A stretch of DNA of 64,000 bases from CAZSBG01 sp964605145 (lineage in GTDB: Bacteria > Zhuqueibacterota > Zhuqueibacteria > Thermofontimicrobiales > Thermofontimicrobiaceae): the NCBI GenBank assembly GCA_964605145.1, contig CAZSBG010000003.1:1-64000 (forward strand). Direction: 5' to 3'. Positions 42,202-50,729 of this stretch are shown piece after piece (position 1 is the first letter of the stretch; the number at the start of each line of letters is the position of its first letter). A program made the position numbers and the translations under genes. The notes under the pieces are model-generated. The model saw nothing but the letters and a program-made list of their open reading frames with translations. It was not told where the DNA came from and made no database searches.

Positions 42202-43851
42202 ATGAACGGATTCCCAAATCTGATGAAATCACAGATTACCAGGGCAAATCGCTACATCACCCAAATGCTTGGCAGAAATCAGATAAGCGATACGCTGGAG
42301 ACTGCCCGAATTGCGAACGGCCGGTTTCGCATTCTGGAATCCCGGCCCTGCATCGGAAAATCGCGAAGCTATCTTGTTTCAGAACGCGGACAGAATAATT
42401 ACTGTGGCAATTGCGGCAAAAAATCTGCTCTGCCCGGAACGCGCTTTTGTACGTCATGCGGTTTTCAGCTTCAGGACAGTCAATTTTTACTACTGGAAGG
42501 GCAAGCGGAAAATATCAGGGCATACAAAAAATTGCATTCAGTAAATTTGAGCCATGAGGGAATTCTTGATTTATTCGATGTATTCCCTTCTGACGGGCTT
42601 CAATATGTTCTTGCTAAATCAGCTTCTGAGAAAAGACTTTCAGATATTCAATATCCTGTTCCATTTGATACCTTCATAGACTGTATGGACCTGTTGACAA
42701 AAACGATGATATTTCTCCACAACAAATTGATTTACAATGTTGGTTTAAATGAAAACGATATTATCTTCTCTGCTAATGAACCATATTTGGCAAATTTTTC
42801 AGAAGCCGAATTCGCTGAAAAATCGAATGCTCAATTGATCTCTCATGACATAAAAATTTTCGGTCATACGTTTCTCAGACTGCTTAAAAAAGCGAATTGT
42901 TCGGATGATCGAAAAGAAAGTCTTCGATCAATTCTGGAGAAAGCAACCGGTGGACATTTTTCATGTTTCAAGGATTTTCAACAAGCATACAAGAAAAGTT
43001 TCAACCCGAAATTGCACCCCTGTGAAACCAGCCAGGCTTCAGGTGAAGATGAACCAATTCATTTTTCTGCCGGCATGGCATCGGATGTTGGCATTGTCAG
43101 ATCACTGAATGAAGATAGCCTCGCGGCCATTGAGCAAACCAGTATTATTCAATCCATTTCTCAGCCATTTGGATTGTTTATGGTCGCAGATGGCATGGGC
43201 GGCCATGAAGCCGGCGAGGAGGCAAGCAAAATTGCAGTTGAACAAATAAGTCAGGAAATTCGGCGTTTTTCCCCGGGAAATAATAGCTTATCTCCTGATA
43301 CAATTCGGGATATCATGGAAAATGCTGTCTTCTCGGCCAATGACAAAATATTTGAACACGCGCGCGAACAGAATAATGGCATGGGCACTACAATCACCAT
43401 GGCGCTGTTAGTCCATCATTCGGCCTACATTCTCAATGTGGGAGACGGCCGCGCGTACCACATTCAAAACAATCGGTTGCAACTCATTTCCCAGGATCAC
43501 TCTCTTGTTTATCGGCTCTACAAAATTGGTCAGTTGAATTATCACGACATGCCATCTCATCCGCAGAGCAACCAAATTCTCTGCGCGCTTGGCGAAAATC
43601 AATTAAAACATAATCTTTCAAATCTGGAAAAACAGGCAAATCATCCATATTTTTTTCACATTTCGATGAATCGCGGAGATGGTTTACTGCTGTGCACCGA
43701 TGGGCTCTGGCAAATGATCCGGGAATCTGAAATCGAAAAAATACTGAGCCGTGTTCAACAACCGCAACACGCAGTTGACGAATTGGTCAAAACTGCCAAC
43801 AGGAATGGCGGTGTGGACAACATCAGTTTGATATACATTTTAACGCAGTGA
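42202..43851 (+). CDS. zinc-ribbon / degenerate kinase / PP2C-type phosphatase fusion
   Basis: A 549-residue protein; the frame is open from 42130, but the ATG at 42202 lies after a hairpin and is preferred. Order: a zinc ribbon (CGNCGKK...CTSCGFQ), then about 200 residues that look like the C-lobe of a protein kinase with the catalytic residues lost (LHNKLIYNVGLNENDIIF where HRDLKPxNIL would be, PYLANFSEAEF where DFG would be, then DIKIFGHTFLRLL). Last is a complete PP2C metal-dependent Ser/Thr phosphatase domain: FMVADGMGGHEAGEEASK, GMGTTITMALL, LNVGDGRAYHI, LLLCTDGLWQM and GGVDNISLIYIL. It is presumably the antagonist of the Ser/Thr kinase three genes downstream. Confidence 0.88.
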   Translation: MNGFPNLMKSQITRANRYITQMLGRNQISDTLETARIANGRFRILESRPCIGKSRSYLVSERGQNNYCGNCGKKSALPGTRFCTSCGFQLQDSQFLLLEGQAENIRAYKKLHSVNLSHEGILDLFDVFPSDGLQYVLAKSASEKRLSDIQYPVPFDTFIDCMDLLTKTMIFLHNKLIYNVGLNENDIIFSANEPYLANFSEAEFAEKSNAQLISHDIKIFGHTFLRLLKKANCSDDRKESLRSILEKATGGHFSCFKDFQQAYKKSFNPKLHPCETSQASGEDEPIHFSAGMASDVGIVRSLNEDSLAAIEQTSIIQSISQPFGLFMVADGMGGHEAGEEASKIAVEQISQEIRRFSPGNNSLSPDTIRDIMENAVFSANDKIFEHAREQNNGMGTTITMALLVHHSAYILNVGDGRAYHIQNNRLQLISQDHSLVYRLYKIGQLNYHDMPSHPQSNQILCALGENQLKHNLSNLEKQANHPYFFHISMNRGDGLLLCTDGLWQMIRESEIEKILSRVQQPQHAVDELVKTANRNGGVDNISLIYILTQ

Positions 43852-43900
43852 ACATGAGAAAATCACAGATACAACTCACTAATTTTCGGAGGTACCAACC

Positions 43901-45148
43901 ATGGCAAACGAAATTACGCTGGAATATAAATTGAACAAGGAAACATTTCCCATCAAAGAGCAGGCGCAAATTGGATATTTGTTGATACATGCAAAACCGA
44001 TAAACGGCTCATCCGCCGAAAAAGCGCCGGTAAATCTGTGCCTGGTCATGGATCGCAGCGCTTCCATGAAGGGAACGAAAATTGAAAACGTTAAAAAGGC
44101 AATATACAATATCATCGACCGCATGTCCGAAACAGATTACCTGAGCCTGGTCACATTCAATGAACAGGCCGAGGTGCTGGTGCCAAGTCAAGAGGTCAGG
44201 GACAAAGATGGTCTCAAAGAACTGGTCAATCGACTCGATGCAAAAAATGGCACGGCAATTTCCACAGGACTGGCCAGTGGGCTCGGAGAGCTTCGCAAGA
44301 ATTTCTCGGACAATAAAATCAATCGAATGATCCTGCTCACCGACGGCCAGACCTATGGCGATGAGGATCAGTGTTTTCAAATAGCGGCTGAATCGGCCGG
44401 CGAAGATATTCTGATCACCGTGCTGGGCGTAGGCGACGAATGGCACGAAGAGCTTGTGGACGCTATCGCATCGAAAAGCAGCGGTCACTCCGATTACATT
44501 GCCGCACCGGAAGACATTATTCCGATTTTTGAGAGTGAAATGAAAACCATCCAAAATATTACCGCTCAAAATGCTGAAATAACCTTGCGTTTTCCGGACA
44601 ATTTTCAGTTGAGAAAAATTTCCCGAGTGATTCCGACAATCGGTGATCTGGATTTTGAATCGATTGACTCGCACACCCTGTCTGCAAAATTGGGCGAACT
44701 GGAGGCGGGAGTCGGTCAGAGCTTGCTGGTCGAAATTATCATGACGCCACCGCAGCCAGGAAAATTTCGAATGTGCCAGGTAGAATTGACTTTCGATGTC
44801 CCATCGGAAAACAAATTTGATCAGCGAATCCGGCAGGACATTGTCGCTGACTTTTCCACGGAAAATGGGACGAGCGGTCGCATTGTCCCGGAAGTCATGA
44901 ATATGGTCGAACGTGTGAGCGCCTATGATTTACAAACCAGGGCGCTGCAACAGGCGCAATTGGGTGATGTTGTCGGGGCGACGCAAAAATTGAGGGCTGC
45001 CGCCACTCGTTTGCTGGATTTGGACGAAACGGACTTGGCCGACACTGCACTCACCGAAGCCCAGGCACTGGAAGAACAGGGCGCTATGACTTCTGCCGGC
45101 ACCAAGAAACTTCGGTATGAGACACGAAAGTTGACACAACGGCTTTAA
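43901..45148 (+). CDS. von Willebrand factor A domain protein
   Basis: A 415-residue cytosolic protein with a VWA domain: the MIDAS metal site DRSAS in VNLCLVMDRSASMKGTKIEN, the conserved Thr in NGTAISTGLASGLGELR and the Asp in MILLTDGQTYGDED. A beta-rich domain (about residues 215-320) and a helical C-terminal part (LQTRALQQAQLGDVVGATQK to ALEEQGAMTSAG) follow. CGGAGG precedes the ATG. It lies between a PP2C phosphatase and an FHA/kinase pair, like the TerY VWA proteins of the TerY-P triads (VWA, PP2C, kinase) known from stress-response gene neighbourhoods. It likely acts as a metal-dependent scaffold. Confidence 0.88.
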   Translation: MANEITLEYKLNKETFPIKEQAQIGYLLIHAKPINGSSAEKAPVNLCLVMDRSASMKGTKIENVKKAIYNIIDRMSETDYLSLVTFNEQAEVLVPSQEVRDKDGLKELVNRLDAKNGTAISTGLASGLGELRKNFSDNKINRMILLTDGQTYGDEDQCFQIAAESAGEDILITVLGVGDEWHEELVDAIASKSSGHSDYIAAPEDIIPIFESEMKTIQNITAQNAEITLRFPDNFQLRKISRVIPTIGDLDFESIDSHTLSAKLGELEAGVGQSLLVEIIMTPPQPGKFRMCQVELTFDVPSENKFDQRIRQDIVADFSTENGTSGRIVPEVMNMVERVSAYDLQTRALQQAQLGDVVGATQKLRAAATRLLDLDETDLADTALTEAQALEEQGAMTSAGTKKLRYETRKLTQRL

Positions 45149-45298
45149 ATTTCCAAATGTCACTATTCAAATAAAGAATAAAATACAATCACAAATTTAC
45201 AAAATATCAAACATCTCTATTTTTTTGAATTTGCTTTTTGGAAATTATTTGTTATTTGCCATTTGAAAATTGAAATTTTAAAACAATTGGAGGTCAAA

Positions 45299-45754
45299 AT
45301 GATTACCTGTCAGGAATGCAACACCGAAAATATGGACGGCGCATTGTATTGCGAAAATTGTGGCGCCGAGCTGGACGATATGCTTGTCTCCGAGATCGGA
45401 ACAGAAGATGATTTTTCAACGGAAACAAGCGCACATTTAAAGCTCATTGTTTCATCCACTGGCGAAGAAATATCTCTGCCGGATAAAGAGGAAGTGATTT
45501 TGGGACGTGAAGATCCGGTCAGTGCTGTCTTTCCGGACATTGAATTAACAGCCTATGGCGCAGAAGAAGACGGCGTCAGCCGAAAACACGCACGAATCAC
45601 TCATCAGGGTGACGATTACTTTATCGAGGATTTGCATTCTGTAAATCTCACTTTTGTGAACAAGGAAAAGCTGGAACCGGATACGCCCATTCCCATCAGC
45701 GACGGCGATGAACTGATGCTGGGCCGGTTGAAATTTAGTATCGTATTGAGTTGA
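45299..45754 (+). CDS. zinc-ribbon FHA-domain protein
   Basis: A 151-residue adaptor. It begins with a zinc ribbon, MITCQECNTENMDGALYCEN then CGAE, and ends with a forkhead-associated phosphothreonine-binding domain: EVILGREDPVSAVFPDIEL with the Gly-Arg, VSRKHARITHQGDDYFIEDL with the Ser-Arg-x-His, and SVNLTFVNKEKL in place of the usual N-G/T-x-V-N. The start at 45299 is set by GGAGG. It should recognise a phospho-Thr made by the Ser/Thr kinase encoded next. Confidence 0.9.
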   Translation: MITCQECNTENMDGALYCENCGAELDDMLVSEIGTEDDFSTETSAHLKLIVSSTGEEISLPDKEEVILGREDPVSAVFPDIELTAYGAEEDGVSRKHARITHQGDDYFIEDLHSVNLTFVNKEKLEPDTPIPISDGDELMLGRLKFSIVLS

Positions 45755-45872
45755 GCCCCTTTTAATTCCATTCGTATCATAAAACCAGCCGCGCGCAATT
45801 TTAAATAATTGTGTGTGGCTGTTTATTCACCTAAAGATTTGAATGATCAATGAGTGTCTTTCGGAGTGTTCG

Positions 45873-47906
45873 ATGTCTGACATTAAATTCAAATGCCCTC
45901 AATGCGGGACAAAGGCGAGCCAAACTAAGATTGTCGCCAATCATTATTCCTGCATAAACTCAAAATGTTCCCTGAATGTCCGCTTGCTTGTTCATGGAGA
46001 AGTGACAACAACCGGAAATCTGAGCAAAGTCTACGGTTGGGTATTACAGCCGGGAGCCGAGCTGCGCAAAAAATATGAAATCGTAAAGATGATCGGCAAG
46101 GGTGGATATGGGGCGACCTATCTTGCCAAAGATCATTCCATGTTTGACCAGTTGCGGGCCATCAAAGAAGTGCCGCGCCAATTTTGTGATGATAAAGAAG
46201 ATGAATTTCTGACGCTGCTCAATCACCCGGCCATTCCAAGACTTTATGAGCGTTTCAATCACGGACAGTTTCATTACAGCGTGATGGAATTTGTGGAGGG
46301 CGAAAGCCTGGAGCACATGGTAAAACGCCGCGCCGGCGGATTGCCGGAAAATGAATTGCTCAAACTGGCACGCCAGATTTTTGAAGTGCTCATTTATACG
46401 CATTCCAAAAAGATTGTCCATCGCGATTTAAAGCCGGATAATATTCTGGTCTTGAAAAACGGTTCCATCGCGCTCATCGATTTCGGCATAGCCAAGGAAC
46501 ACCGCACCGGCATTGGCACGCGCCATCTTGCCCGTGCAGCATCTTACTGCTATTCTTCACCGGAACAATATCACGCCGGCAAAGGATTTACCGATTTCAA
46601 ATCGGATATTTACTCGCTGGGCGCAATTCTCTACTTTATGGCCATCGGTATCGAACCACCGGACGCGCTATCACGGGATGGGTCCCGCGATATTTCTCCC
46701 TCTCCCCGAAGCCTGAATCCCGGCATTTCAAAGCCTCTGGAACGCGTCATCGTCAAAGCAACCGGAATGAACAAGAAAACACGATATGCCTCCATGCGTG
46801 AAATGAAGCAAGCCCTGTTCGGGAAAAATGCCACCAATCAAAAGAATTACTGTTCCAGGTGTAAAACATTGGTTCAACCCGGAGATAAATTTTGTCGCAA
46901 ATGTGGTCACGCAACGAAATCTGTGCCACAACCCAACGAACCTGCTTTTCGTTTCCGATCCGGGAAAAAAGCCCACACGATTCAACAATTGATTGATTTG
47001 TGCTACGAGCATTGGCATGAATCCATCGGTTATCTTTATAGCGGCAAATTCGAGACATGGCTGAAAAAAATCCCCGGCGGTCAATCCCTGGCACAGGAGG
47101 CCGTTAATATAAGAAAAAAAAATTGCCTAAAAAATGAAGGATTGAACCACTTCCTTTTATCCAGCGGATTTGGCAAGCGTCCCAAATTAACTGTAAAGCC
47201 AGGGAAAATTGATATTGGAAGCTCGACGCTTCAAAAAAGGAATACAATTTTTTTGGCGATTACGAATTCTGGCAGAGGATTTTTCTCAGGGAACGTCTCT
47301 TCATCCGCGGACTGGATTCAACCCGACAAAAAATCATTTTCCTGCCTGCAGGGGAATACAATGCAATTACGGTTAAACGTGGTTCTCACTCCCAAATTGA
47401 AAAAACAGAATCTTGACACGTCGCTCATCATAAAATCCAGTGGCGGAAATATTTCAATTCCTGTGCGTTATTCACCGTCGCCAAAGAAACACAGGACAGA
47501 GCAAAATCAAAAATCCGATAAACGTGGCGCATTCAGCTACATTTCGCCGGTTTTAATTTTTATCTTTTTCATGATGACAATCCGCTACATCGGTCCTCAT
47601 GCTCAGCTTCGCATCTCAGATCCAAAAATAATCGCTATTTCAGGATTATTTCTGTCGGTGTTGAATTTCCGCTACGGCCGGTTTGGCAAATTCATGGGAT
47701 TTATCATGGGCGCGTGCATCGGCGCGGCGCTGAACTTTCTCGCATATTACATTTATCCTTTCCTCAATTGTACCATCATCGATCCGCTAATGCAGTATTT
47801 GACCTCCTCGGCTTCCGTGGAAGTCAATGTTGCGGGCTGGGGCATGTTTGGCGCTTACCTGGGCGGCACTTTTGTTTTGTTCTCCCGGAAGAAAAACAGA
47901 ACCTGA
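45873..47906 (+). CDS. membrane-anchored Ser/Thr protein kinase with zinc ribbons
   Basis: A 677-residue kinase. It opens with a zinc-ribbon segment (MSDIKFKCPQCGTKASQTKI ... HYSCINSKC). The kinase core has the Gly loop MIGKGGYGATYLAKD, the Lys in LRAIKEVP, catalytic KIVHRDLKPDNILVL, LIDFGIAKEH and YSSPEQYHAGKGFTDFKSDI. A second zinc ribbon follows (YCSRCKTLVQPGDKFCRKCG), then a helical region (QLIDLCYEHWHESIGYLYSG), a beta-sandwich-like region (LTVKPGKIDIGSSTLQKRNT) and two to three C-terminal helices. The ATG at 45873 is chosen because CGGAG lies six bases before it. It is active by motif. It closes the PP2C-VWA-FHA-kinase cluster. Confidence 0.92.
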   Translation: MSDIKFKCPQCGTKASQTKIVANHYSCINSKCSLNVRLLVHGEVTTTGNLSKVYGWVLQPGAELRKKYEIVKMIGKGGYGATYLAKDHSMFDQLRAIKEVPRQFCDDKEDEFLTLLNHPAIPRLYERFNHGQFHYSVMEFVEGESLEHMVKRRAGGLPENELLKLARQIFEVLIYTHSKKIVHRDLKPDNILVLKNGSIALIDFGIAKEHRTGIGTRHLARAASYCYSSPEQYHAGKGFTDFKSDIYSLGAILYFMAIGIEPPDALSRDGSRDISPSPRSLNPGISKPLERVIVKATGMNKKTRYASMREMKQALFGKNATNQKNYCSRCKTLVQPGDKFCRKCGHATKSVPQPNEPAFRFRSGKKAHTIQQLIDLCYEHWHESIGYLYSGKFETWLKKIPGGQSLAQEAVNIRKKNCLKNEGLNHFLLSSGFGKRPKLTVKPGKIDIGSSTLQKRNTIFLAITNSGRGFFSGNVSSSADWIQPDKKSFSCLQGNTMQLRLNVVLTPKLKKQNLDTSLIIKSSGGNISIPVRYSPSPKKHRTEQNQKSDKRGAFSYISPVLIFIFFMMTIRYIGPHAQLRISDPKIIAISGLFLSVLNFRYGRFGKFMGFIMGACIGAALNFLAYYIYPFLNCTIIDPLMQYLTSSASVEVNVAGWGMFGAYLGGTFVLFSRKKNRT

Positions 47907-48193
47907 TCCAGTTATAAAAAGAATTCGCCCAACCTCATTTCAGAAATATACCAACAATGACAAGCAGTTAATAAAAACATTGTAATGCCCGAAATCTGAT
48001 AAAACACTTGCATTGTTCAATATATTTTATTAGTTTAAACTCATGGAATTGCAAATGTTGAATGATTGAACCAGTTTAATTCGATTGATTTGTCAGTCTT
48101 TGATGTTAAAAGATGCATTCAAAAAGTGAGCGTTTTTTAAGGACCTTTTCTGATGAATCTTCAAATGATTACATAAAACCGAAAGGCTAAATT
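47907..48193. other. intergenic, nothing recognised
   Basis: AT-rich DNA between the kinase and SlyD-like genes; no terminator, repeat or promoter stands out. Confidence 0.3.
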
Positions 48194-48625
48194 ATGAGTT
48201 CAGCAAAAACTGGAGACACTGTTAAAGTCCATTATACCGGCACTTTAGATGACGGAACCGTGTTCGATACATCAAAAGATGGCTCTCCTTTGGAATTTAC
48301 AATTGGGAAAGGACAGCTATTGCAAGGATTCGAGCAGGGAGTGATTGGACTTTCTGAAGGTGAATCCAAAAACATCAAAATCCCGGCGGATGAAGGGTAT
48401 GGCACACATCGTCAGGAATTGGTGGCCCAAGTCCCGAAAGAACAGCTCCCGGACGATCTCACGCCGGAAGTCGGCATGAAACTCCAGGCTCAAACAGCCG
48501 ACGGCCATCCCATGATCATTACTGTTACAGACATCGGTGATAATGAAATTACCATCGATGGCAATCATGAACTGGCTGATAACGACTTGAATTTTGATAT
48601 TGAACTGGTCGAAATTGTATCCTGA
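48194..48625 (+). CDS. SlyD-like FKBP-type peptidyl-prolyl isomerase
   Basis: A 143-residue FKBP with an inserted flap: GDTVKVHYTGTLDDGTVFDT starts the isomerase domain, followed by FTIGKGQLLQGFEQGVIGL. The IF-domain insertion runs from about AYGTHRQ-type residues (DEGYGTHRQELVAQVPKEQL) to ITIDGNHELAD, and NDLNFDIELVEI closes the fold. It acts as a folding catalyst and chaperone in the cytoplasm. The His/Cys-rich metal-binding tail of E. coli SlyD is absent. It is probably a single-gene unit. Confidence 0.93.
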   Translation: MSSAKTGDTVKVHYTGTLDDGTVFDTSKDGSPLEFTIGKGQLLQGFEQGVIGLSEGESKNIKIPADEGYGTHRQELVAQVPKEQLPDDLTPEVGMKLQAQTADGHPMIITVTDIGDNEITIDGNHELADNDLNFDIELVEIVS

Positions 48626-48668
48626 TTTTTTTGGGTGTGTAATTCGATCTTAGATTATCGTGAACGAA

Positions 48669-48708
48669 CTGCACAGCACTCTTTATCCGCGAAAAGATTG
48701 CTGTGCAG
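48669..48708. other. 10-bp-stem hairpin after the SlyD-like gene
   Basis: CTGCACAGCA pairs with TGCTGTGCAG across a 20-base loop. It lies 44 bp after the stop. It lacks a U-tract, so it is a doubtful terminator or a short palindromic repeat. Confidence 0.35.
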
Positions 48709-48759
48709 CTTCAGTCTATGTGACGTCTCTCTCCAAATAAAATTGAATTCACTTTTCAC

Positions 48760-49524
48760 ATGAAAAAACAGTACCCGATTTTAGAATTCGATCCTGAAAA
48801 AAAAGCGATCATCAATCCTCACTCCGAAATAGAAAAAATTGATATTCCGACAAACTGCGTCATTTGCTTTTTTCAGGATGTCATTGATCAGCTCAAGAGT
48901 AAAAATCTCCTCACCGAAGTCGCTCGTCAGAAAAGCGAAATCGGATATCATGTTGTATATACATTTCAATGCAAAGGAAAAAAATTGGCGTTGTTCCATC
49001 CCGGTGTAGGAGCGCCTTTGGCAGCGGGCTTGCTCGAAGAAGTCATTGCGCGAGGGAGCAATAAATTTATTGTGTGCGGCAGCGCCGGTGTATTAGATAA
49101 AAGCATCGCGCTGGGACATCTCCTGGTTCCAATTTCTGCAATTCGCGACGAAGGAACATCCTATCACTATTTGCCTCCCTCCCGGGAAGTGGAAGCCCAT
49201 CCTCAGGCAGTAACTGCGATCAAAGATAAATTATCAGAGTCAGGTATCGAATACCTTCTGACAAAGACCTGGACAACCGATGCGTTTTATCGTGAGACCG
49301 CCGGCAAAATAGCCCTGCGAAAGTCCGAAGGCTGTCTCACCGTTGAAATGGAAGCCGCTGCGCTGTTCGCTGTGGCGAAATTTCGCGGAGTAGTGCTGGG
49401 ACAAATCCTCTATGGCGGCGATGATGTGAGCGGTGAATTGTGGGACAGCCGGAAATGGACACGGGATATAAGCATCCGGGAAAGATTATTCTGGTTAGCG
49501 ACTGAAATTTGTTCGGAATTGTAA
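48760..49524 (+). CDS. nucleoside phosphorylase (uridine/purine phosphorylase family)
   Basis: A 254-residue phosphorylase of the PNP/UDP superfamily, which splits nucleosides with phosphate. Signatures are FHPGVGAPLAAGLLEEVIAR, NKFIVCGSAGVLDKSIALGH, TTDAFYRETAGK and the purine/ribose-site segment CLTVEMEAAALFAVAKFRGV, with YGGDDVSG after it. The sequence is closest in pattern to uridine phosphorylase-like proteins; base specificity cannot be read from sequence. The TAA stop is made of the left TA of a MITE target site plus the first A of the element. The sequence without the insertion would also read TAA, so the protein is unchanged. Confidence 0.87.
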   Translation: MKKQYPILEFDPEKKAIINPHSEIEKIDIPTNCVICFFQDVIDQLKSKNLLTEVARQKSEIGYHVVYTFQCKGKKLALFHPGVGAPLAAGLLEEVIARGSNKFIVCGSAGVLDKSIALGHLLVPISAIRDEGTSYHYLPPSREVEAHPQAVTAIKDKLSESGIEYLLTKTWTTDAFYRETAGKIALRKSEGCLTVEMEAAALFAVAKFRGVVLGQILYGGDDVSGELWDSRKWTRDISIRERLFWLATEICSEL

Positions 49525-49687
49525 CCTGAATTATTCACAAATTTCAAACAAAAGATGTTTAACTTAATGTTATTAATAAAAATAATCAGATATATGAAAT
49601 TTAACAAAGTTAGATATACTGAATTCGGAATGAAGCACCATTCAGGCTACCTGGATTCCTTAATGCATTACAATGAATAATCCAGGG
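49524..49687 (-). mobile_element. 164-bp TA-flanked MITE (family T, copy F)
   Basis: Reverse orientation. Plus-strand ends ACCTGAATTATTCAC and TGAATAATCCAGGG; TA at 49522-49523 and 49688-49689. It is inserted exactly in the stop codon of the nucleoside phosphorylase gene, and because the element begins with A the stop is kept. Confidence 0.92.
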
Positions 49688-49740
49688 TAAATTTATTCAG
49701 ACTTCTATTTTTAAATTTCAATTAATTTACATGGTGAAAA

Positions 49741-50592
49741 ATGAACAAAGAAAAATCAAACGTGATTCATGAAAAGGGCAACTTTACAACCTGTGATGAA
49801 TTTCAACTCTTTGAACAATCATGGCTGCCTGAAACCGAACCCAAAGCCGTCGTTGTAATTATTCATGGTTATGCCGAACACAGTTCGCGCTACGCCCATG
49901 TGGCAGAATATTTGGTCAGCGCAGGCTACGGCGTCCACAGCTTCGATCTTCGGGCGCATGGAAAATCTGACGGGAAAAACACCTACATCAATTCATTCGA
50001 CGAATATTTGGCAGACGTCGACACTTTTCTTGCCCGCGTAAAGGAAAGGCATCCAGGCAAGAAGATTTTTTTGCTGGGGCACAGCATGGGCGGCGCCATT
50101 TCCGGTTATTACACGATCACCCGCCAGCCCAAGCTTGCCGGTTTGTTGCTGAGCGGCCCGGCCGTTAAAATCAGCGACGATATTTCCCCGCTGCTCATCA
50201 AGCTTTCCGGCGTCATCGCCAAAATTCTTCCCAAACTGCCGACCATCAAACTGGACGGCACAGCGATTTCCCGCGATCCTAAAGTTGTTGAAAAATACGA
50301 CAGCGACCCGCTCAACTATCGAGGCGGGATCCCGGCTCGCAGCGGCGCGGAACTCACCCGGGCTACGATGGTTATTCAGGAAAAAATGGAAGCCATCAAA
50401 CTGCCGCTGCTGGTGATGCATGGGACCGCCGATCGGTTAGCCGATCCGGAGGGAAGCAAACAAATTTATGCAAGAGCGTCTTCCGAAGACAAAACGCTGA
50501 AATTGTACGAGGGTTTTTACCACGAAATACTCAACGAGCCGGAAAAGGAGCGAGTGTTGGGGGATATTGTCGAGTGGCTGAACACACATTAA
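49741..50592 (+). CDS. monoacylglycerol-lipase-like alpha/beta hydrolase
   Basis: A 283-residue serine hydrolase of the monoglyceride lipase/lysophospholipase group. The oxyanion segment is VVVIIHGYAEHSSRYAHVAE, the nucleophile elbow is FLLGHSMGGAISGYY (Ser in GHSMG), and LLVMHGTADRLADPEGSKQI carries the acid Asp. The His lies in LYEGFYHEILNEPEK. It has no signal peptide, so it is cytoplasmic. glpK follows 137 bp later on the same strand, which fits a pathway from monoglyceride to glycerol to glycerol 3-phosphate. Confidence 0.9.
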   Translation: MNKEKSNVIHEKGNFTTCDEFQLFEQSWLPETEPKAVVVIIHGYAEHSSRYAHVAEYLVSAGYGVHSFDLRAHGKSDGKNTYINSFDEYLADVDTFLARVKERHPGKKIFLLGHSMGGAISGYYTITRQPKLAGLLLSGPAVKISDDISPLLIKLSGVIAKILPKLPTIKLDGTAISRDPKVVEKYDSDPLNYRGGIPARSGAELTRATMVIQEKMEAIKLPLLVMHGTADRLADPEGSKQIYARASSEDKTLKLYEGFYHEILNEPEKERVLGDIVEWLNTH

Positions 50593-50630
50593 CTCAAACA
50601 TTTTTTATCCTAATCTTAATCTTAACTCGT

Positions 50631-50660
50631 AATCATAATCCTTTGATTAGGATTATGATT
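50631..50660. repeat. hairpin within a GATTAT-rich simple repeat
   Basis: AATCATAATCCT pairs with AGGATTATGATT across TTGATT. It is embedded in degenerate AATCTT/AAGATT repeats (50611-50685) between the lipase-like gene and glpK. It could attenuate glpK expression; there is no U-tract. Confidence 0.5.
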
Positions 50661-50729
50661 AAGATTATGATTATAATTGAGATGCCTATTAAGAGTATCA
50701 TTAAAATCGAATTAATATTGAGGGCGAAA

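Noticed and set aside
45149..45298. AT-rich word patterns such as TTTGAAATTTG in several gaps (13.9, 21.4, 45.2 kb)
   Set aside because: Low-complexity intergenic composition; no consistent length or ends that would define an element.
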